38,751 nt of DNA. Origin: an uncultured Muribaculum sp. (GTDB lineage: Bacteria > Bacteroidota > Bacteroidia > Bacteroidales > Muribaculaceae). Positions 1 through 7,151 of this stretch are shown piece by piece. The stretch covers positions 1 through 38,751 of the forward strand of contig CAJUTE010000025.1 in NCBI GenBank assembly GCA_910589555.1. The letters run 5' to 3'. Within the stretch, counting starts at the first letter, position 1; every line of letters begins with the position of its first letter. The notes under the pieces are model-generated. The model had not been told where the DNA came from and ran no database searches. It saw only the letters and a program-made list of their open reading frames with translations. Both the position numbers and the translations under genes were made by a program.

Positions 1-57
1 CGCAACCTATGCAGGTGTCGCTGCCTGAGATTTTCTTACCGAACCATTGTTTAAGTC

Positions 58-150
58 CTTAATGGGTACAAAGAAATGTGCGAACATTATCTGAAATCTG
101 CAAGTTCGAGCAGCAAGTTTTTTTCTTGCAAAGGTAAAGTACCCATTAAG
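58..150. repeat. 12-bp perfect inverted repeat (58-69 / 139-150)
   Basis: CTTAATGGGTAC at 58-69 is exactly complementary to GTACCCATTAAG at 139-150, with 69 bp between the arms. The pairing does not extend further on either side. The interval contains a minus-strand -7-like box. It could be a recombinase-type inverted repeat, a long-loop hairpin or chance. Confidence 0.6.
129..136 (-). promoter_or_regulatory. Possible minus-strand -7 box (TACCTTTG)
   Basis: On the minus strand this reads TACCTTTG, matching the Bacteroidota -7 consensus TAnnTTTG. It points leftwards out of the window. No convincing -33 TTTG is seen about 20 bp upstream. The first minus-strand ATG downstream (86-84) leads to only a short frame. 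Confidence 0.35.
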
Positions 151-663
151 TAGATGACCGACCAGTAGGAAACAGGAAATTCAGACGGATGGTAGAGCAT
201 AATTGCTATGCTATCCGTTTCTTTTTAGGAAGAGGAATCCCTCCCTCAAAGAAATAGCAAACGAGTGAGATAAGTAAAGCTTGCTTTGTATATCTCAGAG
301 AGCAGTCGCATTTATTCGCGGTAATGCAAAAAACAAGAGCCAACAATTCTGTAATTTCCACAAGATGGTCGGCTTGCAAACCTACCGGCTGTACGGCAGG
401 CACACATGCGGGCTATATAGCCATATCGCCTACTAACTTGACAACCTACGAAATGGCCTTTTGAGCGTGTGTTCTGCTGCACATAGTAAGATGTCTTTGA
501 GCCGCTCGAAATATTTTCGGATTCTCAAAAGGCTTTTGTGCTTCCGAACACAGCAAGTTCTGTTTTGCGGAATTCCGCGAACTTTTTTCTCTAAAGTTGG
601 AAGATTTAAGCGAAAAGCAAAATAAACAAGAAAGAGAATTATCCTCAAATGATAAAAAACGAG

Positions 664-671
664 TATTTTTG
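664..671 (+). promoter_or_regulatory. -7 promoter box for the R-M operon
   Basis: TATTTTTG matches TAnnTTTG and lies 17 bp before the methyltransferase ATG, giving a very short leader. No good -33 TTTG is visible at the usual spacing. It is the only such box directly before the four genes 689-4100, which are closely spaced and probably share one transcript. Confidence 0.5.
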
Positions 672-688
672 CAGTAAAATAACAGGTT

Positions 689-1744
689 ATGCTATTTGAA
701 GATACAAAATATTTAGATTACAAATTTCCAGAACCTCAATATTTGGGAGCCAAGCATATTCATAGAGGATGGATTGCGCAATTTATACCAGAGAATGTCA
801 GCACCGTATTAGACGCATTTTCAGGTTCTCAATCTATAGCCTATATGTTTAAGCAATTGGGAAAGAAAGTTATAACAAATGATTTTTTGAGCTTTAACAA
901 TTCAATAGGAAAGGCTCTTATCGAGAACTCCTGCAATAAACTTGATACTTCTGATTTGGAAATTTTGTTCTCAAATAACGATAATCCTTCAAAATTTAAT
1001 TTGATAGGGGATTTGTATTCAGATTTGTTCTTTTTATCAGAGGAAGCAGCTTTTGCTGATAGTTTTCGGAGTAATGTTCATAAATTAAGCAATCAATATA
1101 AGCAGGCATTGGCTCTATCTATAATGTGCAGAAGTATGACAAGAAAAGTGACAATGGGACATTTCGCTCATACTCAAGCTTTGGCTTATGCTTCTGACCC
1201 AATACGTATAAAGCGTAATCGTAGCTTGATACGCCCTTTAAAAGATATTTTTCTAGATTTGTTGCCAGAATACAATGCTGCAGTTTTTGATAATTCAAAA
1301 GACAATATAAGCTACAACAAGAATATTCTTGATTTATTACCAATATTGCAAAATGTCGATTTAGTATACTTTGATCCTCCATATTGTAATAGTCATGCTG
1401 ATTATCAGTCTTTTTATCATCTGTTGGAAACATATGTAGAATATTGGAAAGATAAGCGGTTTGTAAATGGTACGAAACGATATGAGCCTAAAAGATACAG
1501 TGGTTTTGATAAAAATAGTGAGGCTATATCAAATCTACAATTGATGTTTGAGCGAGCTACTCATATACCCACTTGGTTGGTAAGTTATAATGACCGAAGT
1601 TATCCTGATATTGAAACTATGGTTAATTTAATAAAACCGTATCGTAATGTCAAGGTCGAAAGGAAAACATATAGTTCAGGACGAGGTGGAAAGGGTAGTG
1701 TTGCAGGAAGCAGTGAAATACTTTTAGTATGTACAATGAAATAG
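689..1744 (+). CDS. D12-class DNA adenine-N6 methyltransferase (R-M modification subunit)
   Basis: This 351-aa protein should transfer a methyl group from S-adenosylmethionine to adenine N6 in a specific DNA site. An N-terminal G-x-K segment (YLGAKHIHRGW, residues 18-28) and LDAFSGSQSIAYMF (41-54) fit the AdoMet-binding motifs of the Dam/D12 family, and DPPY at 229-232 is the catalytic motif IV. The order motif I, variable target-recognition region, motif IV, and the length, fit a full enzyme. It starts the A+T-rich operon and is followed after 9 bp by a putative endonuclease, so it is best read as the protective half of a type II-like system. The recognition site cannot be read from sequence. 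An orphan Dam-like role is less likely given its neighbour. Confidence 0.88.
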   Translation: MLFEDTKYLDYKFPEPQYLGAKHIHRGWIAQFIPENVSTVLDAFSGSQSIAYMFKQLGKKVITNDFLSFNNSIGKALIENSCNKLDTSDLEILFSNNDNPSKFNLIGDLYSDLFFLSEEAAFADSFRSNVHKLSNQYKQALALSIMCRSMTRKVTMGHFAHTQALAYASDPIRIKRNRSLIRPLKDIFLDLLPEYNAAVFDNSKDNISYNKNILDLLPILQNVDLVYFDPPYCNSHADYQSFYHLLETYVEYWKDKRFVNGTKRYEPKRYSGFDKNSEAISNLQLMFERATHIPTWLVSYNDRSYPDIETMVNLIKPYRNVKVERKTYSSGRGGKGSVAGSSEILLVCTMK

Positions 1745-1753
1745 TTCTATGTT

Positions 1754-2839
1754 ATGACAAATTTCGAAAAATGGGATAAAGAGTTTAGAAGTCAAAATCT
1801 TTTTGCGTTCAACTCTAATGAAAATGCCTTGATGTGGTTAAAAGTGAGAGCTGTTTGTAGAGGAAAACAAATTCAACAATTCCTTGCAAGCAATGGTATT
1901 ACTTTGATTTCATCTAAAATTGCAGAGCAAAATGTGGAATTGTTTGAAAAGCTTGAGACAATGCCTAATGCTATGCGATTACTTGATGCATTTTTGAATG
2001 AAAGAAACCATGAATGGTATAATACAATTGGCATAGATGAGGAAAACCTAAAGAATGATTTGTATAAAGTGCATCATTATGCTTGGGGAGGAGATCAGAA
2101 TAATTCATTGGATAAACATCTTGTAAGTAGATATGTTAAAGTAATTAGCGATTATGATGAATTACAGAGCAAACAAAATGAGATAGCTGATAATGCGTGG
2201 AATTATGTCCAAACAAGTTGGTATAATAATTGGACCTCTTATTTAATTGAATCACTTTTTAAACGACATAAAAATGTCATTTCAGCTGTAGGAGAAATAA
2301 AAAGCGTTGATTTCTTTTTGAATAATAATCCAATAGATTTGAAAGTTACATTTTTCCCAAATCAATATATGGAAGAAAAATTGAAAATAAAATTGGGGAA
2401 AAGAGAACTTACATGGTTGAAACAGAAAGCAAGAGAGGTCGGCATTGCAGTGGATTGTACTCAAACTGATTCGCAACAACTTTACATCTTGTCTGAGAAA
2501 CTGGCAGAAATTGGGAGAAATGATATTCTTGAAGAATTAAAAGACAAAAGAAAAGAAGTTATTACTGATACCCAATCCAATGTATTGGAACTTATGACAT
2601 GGTTGTATGCAAATCAGGGAGAAATGCGTTTTGGTGCTGAGAATAGATTGTTTCTAATTCTTGTTGATTCTACGGACATGAATGAATCTTGGAAAATGAA
2701 ACGGGCATTTGCGTTGATAGAGCCAAAGGTAAAGGATTATCTTGATCATTTTAATGAAGATTCGTTGAAAGAAATAAATTTCAGGTTTAATGGTAATCAG
2801 TACAAGAGTTTGGCGGATGTGATTTTTGTTGTAAAATAA
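1754..2839 (+). CDS. Putative type II restriction endonuclease (PD-(D/E)xK-like)
   Basis: I do not recognise a named family for this 361-aa protein. Residues 181-197 (GEIKSVDFFLNNN then PIDLKVTFFP) resemble a PD-(D/E)xK nuclease core: an acidic residue at D186, then D195-L-K197 on a predicted beta strand, preceded by an aromatic helix (WNYVQTSWYNNWTSYLIE) like those seen before the catalytic strand in restriction enzymes. The C-terminal part (NRLFLILVDSTDMNESWKMKRAF) is a hydrophobic strand plus helix. There are no membrane segments. It begins 9 bp after a D12 adenine methyltransferase, the usual arrangement for a restriction-modification pair. By inference it cuts the site the methyltransferase protects. 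The nuclease assignment rests on the motif and on position. Confidence 0.68.
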   Translation: MTNFEKWDKEFRSQNLFAFNSNENALMWLKVRAVCRGKQIQQFLASNGITLISSKIAEQNVELFEKLETMPNAMRLLDAFLNERNHEWYNTIGIDEENLKNDLYKVHHYAWGGDQNNSLDKHLVSRYVKVISDYDELQSKQNEIADNAWNYVQTSWYNNWTSYLIESLFKRHKNVISAVGEIKSVDFFLNNNPIDLKVTFFPNQYMEEKLKIKLGKRELTWLKQKAREVGIAVDCTQTDSQQLYILSEKLAEIGRNDILEELKDKRKEVITDTQSNVLELMTWLYANQGEMRFGAENRLFLILVDSTDMNESWKMKRAFALIEPKVKDYLDHFNEDSLKEINFRFNGNQYKSLADVIFVVK

Positions 2840-2845
2840 TGAGAT

Positions 2846-3037
2846 ATGGAATGGATGTTTGAGGGAATTGGAACAGAATTAATTTCCTTGTTTATTGGTT
2901 GTTTAACGGGAGGTGTGATTGGATATAAAATCGGAATTAAGAACAAAATCTCCCAACACCAAAAAGGAAGAGATAATGCAAATCAAGTTCAAATAGGAAG
3001 TGTTGTAAATAATGAAAATCCAAAAAGCAGGAGATAA
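2846..3037 (+). CDS. Small single-span membrane protein with DNANQVQIG motif
   Basis: This is a 63-aa protein. Residues 7-28 (IGTELISLFIGCLTGGVIGY) form one glycine-rich transmembrane helix. A basic linker follows (IKNKISQHQKGRDN), then a soluble tail with the motif QKGRDNANQVQIGS. A similar motif, QKAGDNSQQYQIQ, opens the next protein, and I know such 'agdns-q-qig' tails from other small Bacteroidota proteins of unknown function. The last 26 bp overlap the next gene in another frame, so the two are probably translationally coupled. Its place directly after a methyltransferase/nuclease pair suggests an accessory membrane component of a defence operon. That is inference; no function is assigned. 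Confidence 0.7.
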   Translation: MEWMFEGIGTELISLFIGCLTGGVIGYKIGIKNKISQHQKGRDNANQVQIGSVVNNENPKSRR

Positions 3038-4100
3038 TTCACAACAATACCAAATTCAGAATCTTACGATACAACAAGGTATTGATGAAAAGCGTGCAAG
3101 GGAAATATATGATGAAAAATATAGTATCGCAAAACAGGACTTTACAGAAGAAGCTTTACGTATAGCCAATGAACGAGTAAAGGAGTTAGAAGAAAGGCTT
3201 ATGCCTAAAATGGAAGCTGTAAATGATGGATTAAAAGCTTTTGCAGATCCTAGTTTTCAATTGTTATTAGTCGATGCTCAAAAGGCTGCAGCCGCAACAG
3301 AACGTCCTGTCGACTATGACTTATTATCCGAGTTGTTAGTTCACAGAATAGAAAAGGGTAATGATAGGCATATTAGAACGGGAATACATAAAGCTGTTGA
3401 AATAATAGAAGACATTTCTGACGAGGCATTGCTTGGATTAACAATTGTTCATTCTGTAAATACATTTATGCCTATCGCTTCGGATATTAAAGTTGCATTA
3501 GATATACTTGACGATCTGTTTGGAAAGATAATGTATGCAGAATTACCGCAAGATACCGATTGGATTGACCAATTAGATGTTTTAGATGCTGTTCGCATAA
3601 ATCAACTTGGAAAATTTAAAACAATAAAAGATTACTATGTAGATTCCTTAAAGGAGCTTCTTGAGTTGGGAATACGTAAGGAGTCTGAAGAGTATTACAA
3701 AGTTCAAGAAATATTAGCAGAACGAAAATTACCATTTTCATTAATAATGAAAGAAAATTCATTGAATTCAAATTATGTAAAAGTTAATGTAGGTGGAATA
3801 GAGAATGTTGATTCGCTTAGTTTCGTGCGAAACATAAATGGAACATCCCTTAAAATCCCTTTTACTTTAGAGCAAAAAAATGCAGTAAAATCAGTTTTTA
3901 AGTTATATTCTAATGATAGTAAAATCAAACAAGAATTAAATAACACATTTATTGAAGAATGGAATAAGCATTCTAATCTTTTTAAATTAAAAGAATGGTG
4001 GGAAAAGTTACCATACTCTTTTAGCGTCACTTCAGTAGGTAAGGTATTAGCACATGCTAATGCTCAGAGATGTGATAAGAGTTTACCTTCTTTAAATTAA
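3012..4100 (+). CDS. LPO_1073/Vpar_1526-like family protein
   Basis: This 362-aa protein opens with QKAGDNSQQYQIQNLTIQQG (residues 4-23). A charged helical, probably coiled-coil stretch follows at about 30-75 (REIYDEKYSIAKQ, ERVKELEERLMPKM), then a mostly helical body including VDYDLLSELLVHRIEKG. The N-terminal layout resembles the family NCBI names LPO_1073/Vpar_1526, whose function is not established as far as I know. No nuclease, ATPase or membrane motif is visible. The start ATG lies inside the preceding small membrane-protein gene (26-bp overlap), and both proteins carry related motifs, so they probably work together. Being last in an operon that starts with a methyltransferase suggests a phage-defence role, but this is context only. 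The family name is from memory. Confidence 0.65.
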   Translation: MKIQKAGDNSQQYQIQNLTIQQGIDEKRAREIYDEKYSIAKQDFTEEALRIANERVKELEERLMPKMEAVNDGLKAFADPSFQLLLVDAQKAAAATERPVDYDLLSELLVHRIEKGNDRHIRTGIHKAVEIIEDISDEALLGLTIVHSVNTFMPIASDIKVALDILDDLFGKIMYAELPQDTDWIDQLDVLDAVRINQLGKFKTIKDYYVDSLKELLELGIRKESEEYYKVQEILAERKLPFSLIMKENSLNSNYVKVNVGGIENVDSLSFVRNINGTSLKIPFTLEQKNAVKSVFKLYSNDSKIKQELNNTFIEEWNKHSNLFKLKEWWEKLPYSFSVTSVGKVLAHANAQRCDKSLPSLN

Positions 4101-4259
4101 AAAAGTAGCCAAACTCTTTGCTCGATCAAGAAATTTGTCCGCTTTTGTATCAGAGTTGTTTGACAAAGCCATAACGCAGAAGATTAGTGCAAACTCAAAG
4201 TCTCTAAATCTCCAAATCGTTACCAACAATTTTCCATCATAGTATTCGCTATTTGTGGA
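4092..4259 (-). pseudogene. Possible minus-strand gene remnant
   Basis: The minus strand has 55 open codons ending at a stop that overlaps the 3' end of the LPO_1073-like gene. The composition is protein-like (IWRFRDFEFALIFC, then NNSDTKADKFLDRAKSL). An in-frame stop lies at 4262-4260, and beyond it the frame continues towards a minus-strand -7 box (TATCTTTG, 4300-4293). It may be the broken tail of a small gene, or chance openness in A+T-rich DNA. I do not recognise the protein. Confidence 0.22.
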
Positions 4260-4292
4260 TCAATCAGATACGGAATAATTGATTATCCATTA

Positions 4293-4300
4293 CAAAGATA
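4293..4300 (-). promoter_or_regulatory. Minus-strand -7-like box facing the R-M operon
   Basis: The minus strand reads TATCTTTG, a match to TAnnTTTG. It sits 14 bp from the plus-strand box of the next operon, so the two would be divergent. Transcription from it would run into the remnant at 4259-4092 and antisense to the last R-M operon gene. Confidence 0.35.
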
Positions 4301-4314
4301 CGAAAATTTTTATA

Positions 4315-4322
4315 TACCTTTG
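4315..4322 (+). promoter_or_regulatory. -7 promoter box for the yicC-gmk-nadD-DUF5063 operon
   Basis: TACCTTTG matches TAnnTTTG and ends 16 bp before the chosen ATG at 4339. A -33 TTTG is not evident at the expected spacing. It marks the switch from the A+T-rich island to core genes. Confidence 0.5.
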
Positions 4323-4338
4323 TGAAAAATAAGTGTCC

Positions 4339-5214
4339 ATGTTATTATCTATGACAGGATTTGGCAAAGCTGTAGCCACAATCCCTAATAAGAAGATTAC
4401 AGTGGAGATTAAATCTCTAAACAGCAAGCAACTTGACATTACCTCAAGAGTTCCTGCCGCATTTCGTGAAAAGGAACTTGACATGCGTAACCTTATCGCA
4501 TCCAGGCTTGAACGCGGAAAGGTTGATTTTCAGATATATGCTGAGTCGATAGGAGCTGAGACTACTGTGAGCCTTAATATTCCGCTGATGGCGGCATATA
4601 AATCACAGGTAGAGGAGATGGCACGCACGCTTGGCATTGCCTGGCCTGATGACTGGTATAGCGTGCTGCTGCGTTTTCCGGAAACAGTGAAGAGCGAGCT
4701 CCCTGCCGCATTGACCGAGGAGGAGAGCGCCGCCTTGATTGAAGCTGTGAAATCGGCAATTGAGGCTCTGATGCAATTCAGAGAGAAAGAAGGCAAGAAA
4801 CTTGAGGAGTTTTTCACTGCGAAAATCGGCAATATAAAGGCTCTTCTCGGTTCCATAGAGCCCTTTGAGAAGGAGAGAGTGGCTAAAATCAGGGCACGCC
4901 TTGAAGAGAATCTGGCGAAGATTGATTCGATCAGCATAGATAATAATCGCCTTGAGCAGGAGATGATTTTCTATATCGAAAAGCTTGATGTGAACGAGGA
5001 GAAACAGCGTCTTGCGCAGCACTTGAATTATTTCATGGAAACTATGGATAATGGTCATGGGCAGGGTAAGAAACTCGGGTTCATAACTCAGGAGATGGGA
5101 CGAGAGATAAATACGCTCGGATCCAAATCTAACCATGCGGAAATGCAGAAAATCGTGGTTAAGATGAAGGATGAGCTTGAGCAGATTAAGGAACAAGTGC
5201 TTAACGTGATGTAG
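4339..5214 (+). CDS. yicC: YicC/YloC-family endoribonuclease
   Basis: The product is a 291-aa cytoplasmic protein of the YicC/YloC family, whose E. coli member takes part in endonucleolytic RNA turnover. The N-terminus MLLSMTGFGKA matches the family's opening (SMTGFG/SMTAFA), so I chose the ATG at 4339 rather than the in-frame GTG at 4333. The C-terminus ends in the family-typical GKKLGFITQEMGREINTLGS and then NHAEMQKIVVKMKDELEQIKEQVLNV. The central part is a long charged helical region. It is first in an operon, with gmk starting 4 bp after its stop; yicC next to gmk is a widespread bacterial arrangement. Nothing looks broken. Confidence 0.9.
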   Translation: MLLSMTGFGKAVATIPNKKITVEIKSLNSKQLDITSRVPAAFREKELDMRNLIASRLERGKVDFQIYAESIGAETTVSLNIPLMAAYKSQVEEMARTLGIAWPDDWYSVLLRFPETVKSELPAALTEEESAALIEAVKSAIEALMQFREKEGKKLEEFFTAKIGNIKALLGSIEPFEKERVAKIRARLEENLAKIDSISIDNNRLEQEMIFYIEKLDVNEEKQRLAQHLNYFMETMDNGHGQGKKLGFITQEMGREINTLGSKSNHAEMQKIVVKMKDELEQIKEQVLNVM

Positions 5215-5218
5215 TTCC

Positions 5219-5788
5219 ATGAACGGTAAGATCATTATTATTTCGGCACCGTCAGGATGTGGCAAGTCGACTATTATCAACGCATTGTTGGAACGCGGTG
5301 ATATTGATATGCAGTTCTCCATATCAGCCACAAGCCGGAAGCCGCGCCAGGGCGAGGTTCATGGAGTGAATTACTATTTCCTTACTGAAAGTGAATTCCG
5401 TTCACGTATAGATGCCGGTGAATTTGTGGAGTTTGAGGAAGTGTATCCCGGGCGTTTTTATGGAACGCTTCGCAGTGAGATAGACCGCATCATCAACGGC
5501 GGACACAATGTGGTGCTCGATATTGATGTTGCCGGCGCGCTTAATGTGAAGCGTTTGTATGGAGGGCAGGCAATGACATTGTTTATCCAGCCTCCATCAA
5601 TAGAGGCGTTGCGTTCGCGTTTGATAGGGCGGGCTACCGATTCTCCTGAAGTGATTGAGGAGAGAGTGGGGAAAGCTGCCTATGAGATCGGTTTTGCTCC
5701 TCAGTTCGACTATTCGGTGGTCAACGATGACTTGGCGGTTGCCATAGGTCAGGTTCATGACTTGATAAGCTCTTTTGTGGGTAAGTGA
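5219..5788 (+). CDS. gmk: Guanylate kinase
   Basis: This 189-aa enzyme phosphorylates GMP to GDP with ATP, an essential step in GTP and dGTP supply. The P-loop SAPSGCGKST is at residues 9-18. The GMP-binding segment follows (SATSRKPRQGEVHGVNYYF, then EFVEFEEVYPGRFYGT), and the lid region contains RLIGRATDSPEVIEERV. The length is normal for a bacterial enzyme. It begins 4 bp after the yicC stop, and its TGA overlaps the GTG start of nadD, so the three genes are very likely coupled in translation. Confidence 0.97.
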   Translation: MNGKIIIISAPSGCGKSTIINALLERGDIDMQFSISATSRKPRQGEVHGVNYYFLTESEFRSRIDAGEFVEFEEVYPGRFYGTLRSEIDRIINGGHNVVLDIDVAGALNVKRLYGGQAMTLFIQPPSIEALRSRLIGRATDSPEVIEERVGKAAYEIGFAPQFDYSVVNDDLAVAIGQVHDLISSFVGK

Positions 5789-6390
5789 AGCGGCGTAAAG
5801 TAGCAATTCTTGGAGGGTCATTTGACCCGGTCCATTCAGGGCATCTCATGCTTGCATCTTATGTGGCGCAGTTTTGCGGACCGGATGAAGTGTGGCTGTC
5901 GTTATCTCCGGCAAATCCTTTCAAGGTGGGCAAGAAAATGGGCGATGATGAGGATCGCCGCCGTATGCTTGAACTTGCTGTGGGGGATTCCCGTGTGGTG
6001 AAATTCTGCGACATAGAGCTTTCGATGCCACGTCCGTCCTACATGATCGATACATTAAGGGCTTTGCGTAAGTTGCACCCTGACTGCGATTTCTGCCTTC
6101 TCATCGGGTCAGATAATTATGCCCGATTTGATAAATGGAAGGAGAGCGAGAGCATATTGACCGAGTTCGGCTTGATGGTTTATCCTCGTCCGGGATTTCC
6201 GTTGCCTGAGCGCAGTGATGGAAATGTGCGATTTATCTCAGCTCCGGAGATTGAGATTTCATCCACATTCATCCGCGATGCCATTGAGAAAGGGAAGGAC
6301 ATGAACTTTTTCATGCCTCCGGGGGTATATTCATATATTAAAGAACATAATTTATATACAGAAGACTATGGCTCAACAAAAGATTCTTAA
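5785..6390 (+). CDS. nadD: Nicotinate-nucleotide adenylyltransferase
   Basis: This 201-aa enzyme transfers AMP from ATP to nicotinate mononucleotide to make deamido-NAD in NAD biosynthesis. The nucleotidyltransferase motif GGSFDPVHSGH lies at about residues 10-20 and the C-terminal ISSTFIRDAI matches the family ISSTxIR signature. SLSPANPFK and LLIGSDNYARFDKWKE are further family segments. The start is a GTG at 5785 overlapping the gmk stop; the next ATG would remove the catalytic motif, so GTG is the only sensible start. Its last 23 bp overlap the next gene. Confidence 0.95.
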   Translation: MKRRKVAILGGSFDPVHSGHLMLASYVAQFCGPDEVWLSLSPANPFKVGKKMGDDEDRRRMLELAVGDSRVVKFCDIELSMPRPSYMIDTLRALRKLHPDCDFCLLIGSDNYARFDKWKESESILTEFGLMVYPRPGFPLPERSDGNVRFISAPEIEISSTFIRDAIEKGKDMNFFMPPGVYSYIKEHNLYTEDYGSTKDS

Positions 6391-6886
6391 TAACAATTCA
6401 CTTGCATTCATCGGGCTGTGCAACGAGTATTGCCAGGCTGTTGAAAATGCCCGCGAGATGGACCGTGGCGATTTTGTGGCAGCTATGCTCCGTATATTGC
6501 CGCGCATATATATCACCGCTACTGATGTGAATGTGGAAGGCTCCCTTATTGAAGATGCCTACATCGACAGCCATCTTGAAGAGGACTATTATGAGGCAGT
6601 GCGACGCAATATTGAGAATCTGCTTGGTCCTGACGACACGTATCTTGAAGTGTTTGAGGAGGATATGAAGTATTCCGACACTCCTATTGCGGCATCGGTA
6701 TCTGAGGGTTTGGCTGATTTGTTTCAAGTGTGCTACAACTTCCTTGAATCGATAAAGGATGTGCCTGAAGAGCTTATAGAGCAGGGTATTGTGGCGATGA
6801 AAGAGGACTTTGAAGGGTATTGGAGCCGCATTCTGTGCAATGTGTTGCGACCGCTTAATCAGGTAAGGTATTCGCCCGAAGAGTGA
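6368..6886 (+). CDS. DUF5063 domain-containing protein
   Basis: This 172-aa acidic soluble protein resembles DUF5063, a family of unknown function common in Bacteroidota. Recognisable parts are FIGLCNEYCQAVENAREMDR near the start, LLRI-type LRILPRIYITATDV, and a helical C-terminus with VCYNFLESIKDVPEELIEQG. There is no signal peptide or membrane segment. The ATG lies within the end of nadD (23-bp overlap in another frame), so translation is probably coupled. It is the last gene of the operon; the next feature is a tRNA with its own promoter. No function can be read from sequence. Confidence 0.8.
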   Translation: MAQQKILNNNSLAFIGLCNEYCQAVENAREMDRGDFVAAMLRILPRIYITATDVNVEGSLIEDAYIDSHLEEDYYEAVRRNIENLLGPDDTYLEVFEEDMKYSDTPIAASVSEGLADLFQVCYNFLESIKDVPEELIEQGIVAMKEDFEGYWSRILCNVLRPLNQVRYSPEE

Positions 6887-6955
6887 TGAATATATTAATT
6901 GCCGGTTGTCGGCATAAAAATTGTGCAAAAGGCTGGAATAATCCAAAATTATTCT

Positions 6956-6963
6956 TAACTTTG
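6956..6963 (+). promoter_or_regulatory. -7 promoter box for tRNA-Ser
   Basis: TAACTTTG, a full match to TAnnTTTG, ends 16 bp before the first tRNA base. The A+T-rich run just upstream is typical; no clear -33 TTTG is seen at 20 bp. Confidence 0.6.
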
Positions 6964-6979
6964 CACTGCTAAAAGCTAA

Positions 6980-7067
6980 GGAGTGGTGCTCGAGTGGCTG
7001 AAGAGGCACGCCTGGAAAGCGTGTATACCCCAAAAGGGTATCCCGAGTTCGAATCTCGGTCACTCCG
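6980..7067 (+). tRNA. tRNA-Ser (anticodon GGA)
   Basis: The sequence folds as an 88-nt class II tRNA. GGAGTGG pairs with TCACTCC at the acceptor (one G-T pair), and base 73 is G, as expected for serine. The D arm contains GCTCGAGTGGCTGAAGAGGC. The anticodon loop reads CT-GGA-AA between CACGC and GCGTG. A long variable arm (TACCCC/GGGTA) and the T loop TTCGAAT follow. GGA reads UCC and UCU serine codons. CCA is not encoded. Confidence 0.97.
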
Positions 7068-7111
7068 CAAAATGAAGGCTGTCCAACAATTGTTGGACAG
7101 CCTTCATTTTG
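7068..7111. terminator. Perfect 44-bp palindrome, bidirectional terminator
   Basis: Bases 7068-7089 are exactly complementary to 7090-7111, with outer ends CAAAATGAAGGC and GCCTTCATTTTG. It starts one base after the tRNA-Ser discriminator and lies 40 bp beyond the stop of the minus-strand FtsZ-like gene, so it sits between convergent units. T-rich outer arms on both strands fit an intrinsic terminator working in both directions. Confidence 0.85.
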
Positions 7112-7151
7112 TGATTTGCAATGGCGGAGAGGCCCCGAAATGCATCAGTGG

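Larger units (their letters stand above)
1..688. other. Gene-poor left edge, possible mobile-element remnant
   Basis: I see no convincing gene in this stretch. Open frames of 65 and 71 codons on the minus strand (206-403 and 433-648) have no recognisable domain and unconvincing composition. A minus-strand ATG at 86-84 opens only 25 codons before a stop near the window edge. A 12-bp inverted repeat surrounds a minus-strand -7-like box, annotated separately. The look of the region, next to a restriction-modification operon, suggests the flank of an acquired island. That is inference, and I could not identify an integrase or an attachment site. Confidence 0.4.

Noticed and set aside
433..648. 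71-codon minus-strand frame
   Set aside because: No domain, no promoter of its own and poor composition; described only as part of the left edge.
4603..5331. Long minus-strand frames opposite yicC and gmk (242 and 135 codons)
   Set aside because: The plus strand has intact conserved genes; the minus frames lack motifs and are mirror openness.
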